The notes under the pieces: generated by a model
Seen by the model: only the letters and a program-made list of their open reading frames with translations
Told to the model about the DNA's origin: nothing
Database searches by the model: none
Shown: positions 61,614-64,000 of the stretch, one piece after another
How positions within the stretch are numbered: position 1 is the stretch's first letter
How the letters are laid out: every line of letters begins with the position of its first letter
Position numbers and translations under genes: made by a program
Source: CAVXGU01 sp963761615
GTDB lineage: Bacteria > Acidobacteriota > Vicinamibacteria > Vicinamibacterales > CAVVIG01
Assembly (NCBI GenBank): GCA_963761615.1
Contig: CAVXGU010000003.1
Span: 806,001 to 870,000 of the forward strand
Direction: 5' to 3'
DNA length: 64,000 bases

Positions 61614-62336
61614 GTGACGATCCGACCACGCCTGGGGGTGGTCATTCCCCTGGCCAACGAAGAGGCGACCCTCACGCCGTTCCTGGACGGCGTCGTCGCG
61701 CAGCTGTCCGGCGAGGATCGCGTCTTCTGCGTGGTCGACCGGGCGAGCCGGGACCAGACGCGCGAGGCGGTGGAGGCCTACACCCGGCGCGACCCACGCG
61801 TCGCGTGCGTGTGGGCGCCGGAGAACCGCTGCGTGGTCGATGCCTATTTCCGCGGCTATCGGGAGGCGCTCGGCGCCGGGTGCCGCTGGATTCTCGAGAT
61901 GGACGGCGGCGGCAGCCACCGGGCGGAGCAGATCCCGCAGTTCATCCGGGCGATGGAGGAGGGCTACGCGTTCGCCGCCGGCAGCCGCTTTGCGCGCGGC
62001 GGCTCGCACCGCGGGCGCTGGTCGCGGCGCGCGATCAGCTGGGGCGGCACCGTGCTCTCGAATGCCCTGCTCGGCACGCGCATGCAGGACATGACGAGCG
62101 GCTTCGAGTGCTTCGACCGCACCGCCCTGCAGGCCATCGTCGATCACGGTGTCGCGAGCCGGGCGCACTTCTTCCAGACCGAGATTCGCTACCTGCTGCA
62201 CGACTGGCGGTGGGTCGAGCTCCCGATCGACTACAGCGCCGCCAGCCCGAGCGTCGGCGCCTCCAACCTCCGGGAGGCCCTGCGCAACCTGTGGGCCCTC
62301 CGCGCCCGGCCCAAGATCCCGCCGCCCCAGTCCTGA
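61614..62336 (+). CDS. Family 2 glycosyltransferase
   Basis: A 240-residue GT-A enzyme: GVVIPLANEEATLTPFLDGVVAQL, FCVVDRASRDQTREAVEAY, WILEMDGGGSHRAEQIPQFI (region markers; DGG in place of the DxD metal site), FAAGSRFARGGSH and DMTSGFECFDR. It resembles DPM1-type dolichol-phosphate mannosyltransferases without membrane segments. The acceptor is unknown. It starts at GTG and is followed four bases later by the STELLO-like gene. Confidence 0.83.
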   Translation: MTIRPRLGVVIPLANEEATLTPFLDGVVAQLSGEDRVFCVVDRASRDQTREAVEAYTRRDPRVACVWAPENRCVVDAYFRGYREALGAGCRWILEMDGGGSHRAEQIPQFIRAMEEGYAFAAGSRFARGGSHRGRWSRRAISWGGTVLSNALLGTRMQDMTSGFECFDRTALQAIVDHGVASRAHFFQTEIRYLLHDWRWVELPIDYSAASPSVGASNLREALRNLWALRARPKIPPPQS

Positions 62337-62340
62337 GGGA

Positions 62341-63366
62341 ATGATGCCGCAGCCTCCCGTCACCGTCGTCGTCACGACCATCCAGGAGCCGACCCGAAGC
62401 CTTCGCCGGCTCGACGAGGCCGTCGCGGCGATCGGGGGCGCCATGATCGTCGTGGGCGACGCCAAGGGCCCCGCGCGGTTCGACCTGCCGACGTGCCGCT
62501 TCCTGCCACTCGCCGAGCAGGAGCGCCTCGACTTCGCGCTCGCGCCGCTGCTGCCGACCGGGCACTACGGACGCAAGAATCTCGGCTACCTGGCCGCGAT
62601 CGCCCGCGGAGCCGCGTGCCTCTACGAGACCGACGACGACAACACGCCCATGGACGCCTGGCGGATCCGGTCGCGCCGGGCCGAGGCCCGTACGGTCGCA
62701 CCTCGGCCCTGGCTGAACGTGTACCGGCTGTTCTCGGACCGGAACATCTGGCCGCGCGGTCTCCCCCTCGACGAGGTGCTCAACCCGGCCAGCTATGCGC
62801 GCGAGGGCACCGGGGCGCCCGAGCTCGTCGATGCGCCCGTGCAGCAGGACCTCGCCGACGGCGAACCGGACGTGGACGCCATCTGGCGCCTCACGATGAA
62901 CAGCGACGTCACGTTCTCCGCCGGACCCAGCGTCGCCCTGCCGGCCGGGACCTGGTGTCCCTTCAACAGCCAGAGCACCTGGTGGTGGCCCCCCGCCTAC
63001 GCGCTGTTGTACCTGCCCTCGTACTGCTCGTTCCGGATGACCGACATCTGGCGCGGCTTCATCGCCCAGCGCTGTCTCTGGGCCCTCGGCCATCGCCTGG
63101 TGTTCCACGCGCCGCAGGTCGTGCAGGAGCGGAACGTCCACAACACGATGCGCGACTTCTCGGACGAGGTGCCCGGCTACCTCGGCAATCGGCGGTTTGC
63201 GGCCGAGCTCGACGCGCTGGACCTCGAGGCCGGAGCGGCCGCGGTCGCCGACAACGTGCGGCGGTGCTACCGCACGCTCGTCGCCGCGGGCTACTTCCCG
63301 CAGACGGAGCTCGACCTGGTCGAGGCTTGGCTGCGGGACGTGGCGGAGGCGGGAAGCCGCCGGTAA
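62341..63366 (+). CDS. STELLO-like glycosyltransferase (DUF288)
   Basis: A 341-residue soluble protein: VTVVVTTIQEPTRSLRRLDEAVA, VVGDAKGPARFDLPTCRFLPLAEQERLDF, NLGYLAAIARGAACLYETDDDNTP and FNSQSTWWWPPAYALLYLPSYCSFRMTDIWRGFIAQRCLW (region markers). The ETDDDN stretch is the likely metal/nucleotide-sugar site. These match the STELLO family known from plant cellulose-synthase assembly proteins. The sugar and acceptor in bacteria are not known. It pairs with the GT2 gene. Confidence 0.75.
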   Translation: MMPQPPVTVVVTTIQEPTRSLRRLDEAVAAIGGAMIVVGDAKGPARFDLPTCRFLPLAEQERLDFALAPLLPTGHYGRKNLGYLAAIARGAACLYETDDDNTPMDAWRIRSRRAEARTVAPRPWLNVYRLFSDRNIWPRGLPLDEVLNPASYAREGTGAPELVDAPVQQDLADGEPDVDAIWRLTMNSDVTFSAGPSVALPAGTWCPFNSQSTWWWPPAYALLYLPSYCSFRMTDIWRGFIAQRCLWALGHRLVFHAPQVVQERNVHNTMRDFSDEVPGYLGNRRFAAELDALDLEAGAAAVADNVRRCYRTLVAAGYFPQTELDLVEAWLRDVAEAGSRR

Positions 63367-63462
63367 CCTTTTCGCCGCGTCGCAGTCTTCTGCAGGGAGG
63401 TCATCCCTCCGAAACGACGCTTCCGGCCGGGGTCCCGGACCCTCTGGCGTGAGGTGAAGACG

Positions 63463-64000
63463 ATGCACGACGTGCGATACGCCATCCGGTCGCTTCGGCG
63501 ACAGCCGGTCTTCACGGTCGTCGCGCTCCTGACCCTCGCGCTCGGCATCGGCGGCAACGCCGCGATCTTCAGCCTGCTCTACCAGGTGCTGCTCAAGCCC
63601 CTGCCGTACCGGAACCCCGACCGCCTGGTCTTCGTCTGGAACGGCTACCCGAAGATCGACCTGCCGCAGGCGTCGGTGTCGATTCCCGACTACCTGGACC
63701 GCCGGACCCAGGCGCCGTCGGTCGAAGACGCGACCCTCTTCACGGGCGCCAACCTGAATCTGGCCGCCGAGGGCCGCCCCGAACAGCTGCGGGCGATGGT
63801 CGTCACGCCGTCCTTCTTCACGACGCTCGGGATCCAGCCCATGCTCGGCCGCGCCTTCCGGGACGACGACGCCCAGGTGGGCGCGGACCACTTCGTGATC
63901 CTCACCAATGGCCTCTGGCGCCGCGATTTCGGCGCCGACCCGTCGATCGTCGGCCGCGACATCCGGTTGAGCGGCGAGCCCTATCGGGTCGTGGGCGTGC
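63463..64000 (+). CDS. Second orphan FtsX/MacB permease (ADOP), N-terminal part
   Basis: From ATG 63463 the frame stays open to the window edge: MHDVRYAIRSLRRQPVFTVV, ALLTLALGIGGNAAIFSLLYQVLLKPLPY, PDYLDRRTQAPSVED, VVTPSFFTTLGIQPMLGRAF and DIRLSGEPYRVVGV. The short N-terminal segment plus the GIGGNAAIFSL helix and the MacB periplasmic domain match the family. The gene is cut at its 3' end. It is a paralog of the permease at 57852. Confidence 0.88.
   Translation, partial: MHDVRYAIRSLRRQPVFTVVALLTLALGIGGNAAIFSLLYQVLLKPLPYRNPDRLVFVWNGYPKIDLPQASVSIPDYLDRRTQAPSVEDATLFTGANLNLAAEGRPEQLRAMVVTPSFFTTLGIQPMLGRAFRDDDAQVGADHFVILTNGLWRRDFGADPSIVGRDIRLSGEPYRVVGV

Overview
The window reads as a GC-rich chromosome segment of an acidobacterium, probably of the Vicinamibacteria type. 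This is an inference, not a database result. It rests on two large FtsX/MacB-type orphan permeases of the kind abundant in Acidobacteriota (57852-60356 and the cut-off 63463-64000), a cysteine-rich insert near the N-terminus of RpoB, and many short palindromic intergenic repeats. Base composition looks close to 70% GC by eye (not computed).

Layout. 1-3949: the 3' end of purH, then a leftward envelope operon (trm112-like, GT9 glycosyltransferase, O-antigen ligase, rfaE1). 4000-12831: a TPR export protein, an outer-membrane lipoprotein and ispE, then tRNA-Gln, prs, rplY/ctc, pth, rpsF, rpsR, rplI and dnaB. 12828-21131: alr, radA, a PIN-TRAM membrane protein, a PlsC-like acyltransferase, fused ispDF, gltX and an rlmB-type methyltransferase. 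21254-35678: tRNA-Thr/Tyr/Gly/Thr, tuf, rpmG, tRNA-Trp, secE, nusG, rplK, rplA, rplJ, rplL, rpoB, rpoC and a factor-independent terminator. 35678-47805: an accessory stretch of small stand-alone genes (flavoprotein, PEP-mutase-like enzyme, five GNAT acetyltransferases, DUF1801, GrpB, DUF4188, RibD-like, VOC) with at least two gene remnants. 47829-50560: an ABM/PAS-like sensor overlapping a B12-binding protein with the CarH-type Wx9EH signature, followed by a VIT-family transporter. 50628-57806: stress-type small proteins, a PhzF-like gene with an internal gap, a HerA-like ATPase, a cytochrome c'-like lipoprotein, membrane proteins, a beta-carbonic anhydrase and a beta-barrel protein. 57852-64000: orphan permease, GNAT, bcp peroxiredoxin, GT2 and STELLO-like glycosyltransferases, and the start of a second permease.

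Several conserved genes (the TPR gene, prs, rplY, dnaB, rlmB, rpoB, the sensor, the B12 protein, phzF) are broken by single-base shifts, although the protein continues at once in the next frame and operon overlaps are intact. I annotate them as one gene each and treat the shifts as probable sequence errors unless reads show otherwise.

The most interesting signals are: (i) a recurrent hairpin with a TGGGG loop directly upstream of rplK, rplA, rplL and rlmB; (ii) the candidate B12 light sensor without a DNA-binding domain, paired with a PAS/zinc-motif protein; (iii) several families of palindromic intergenic repeats, one forming a 40-bp tandem duplication that includes the last codons of bcp; and (iv) promoter-like -10 boxes 6-8 nt from start codons, suggesting leaderless transcripts.
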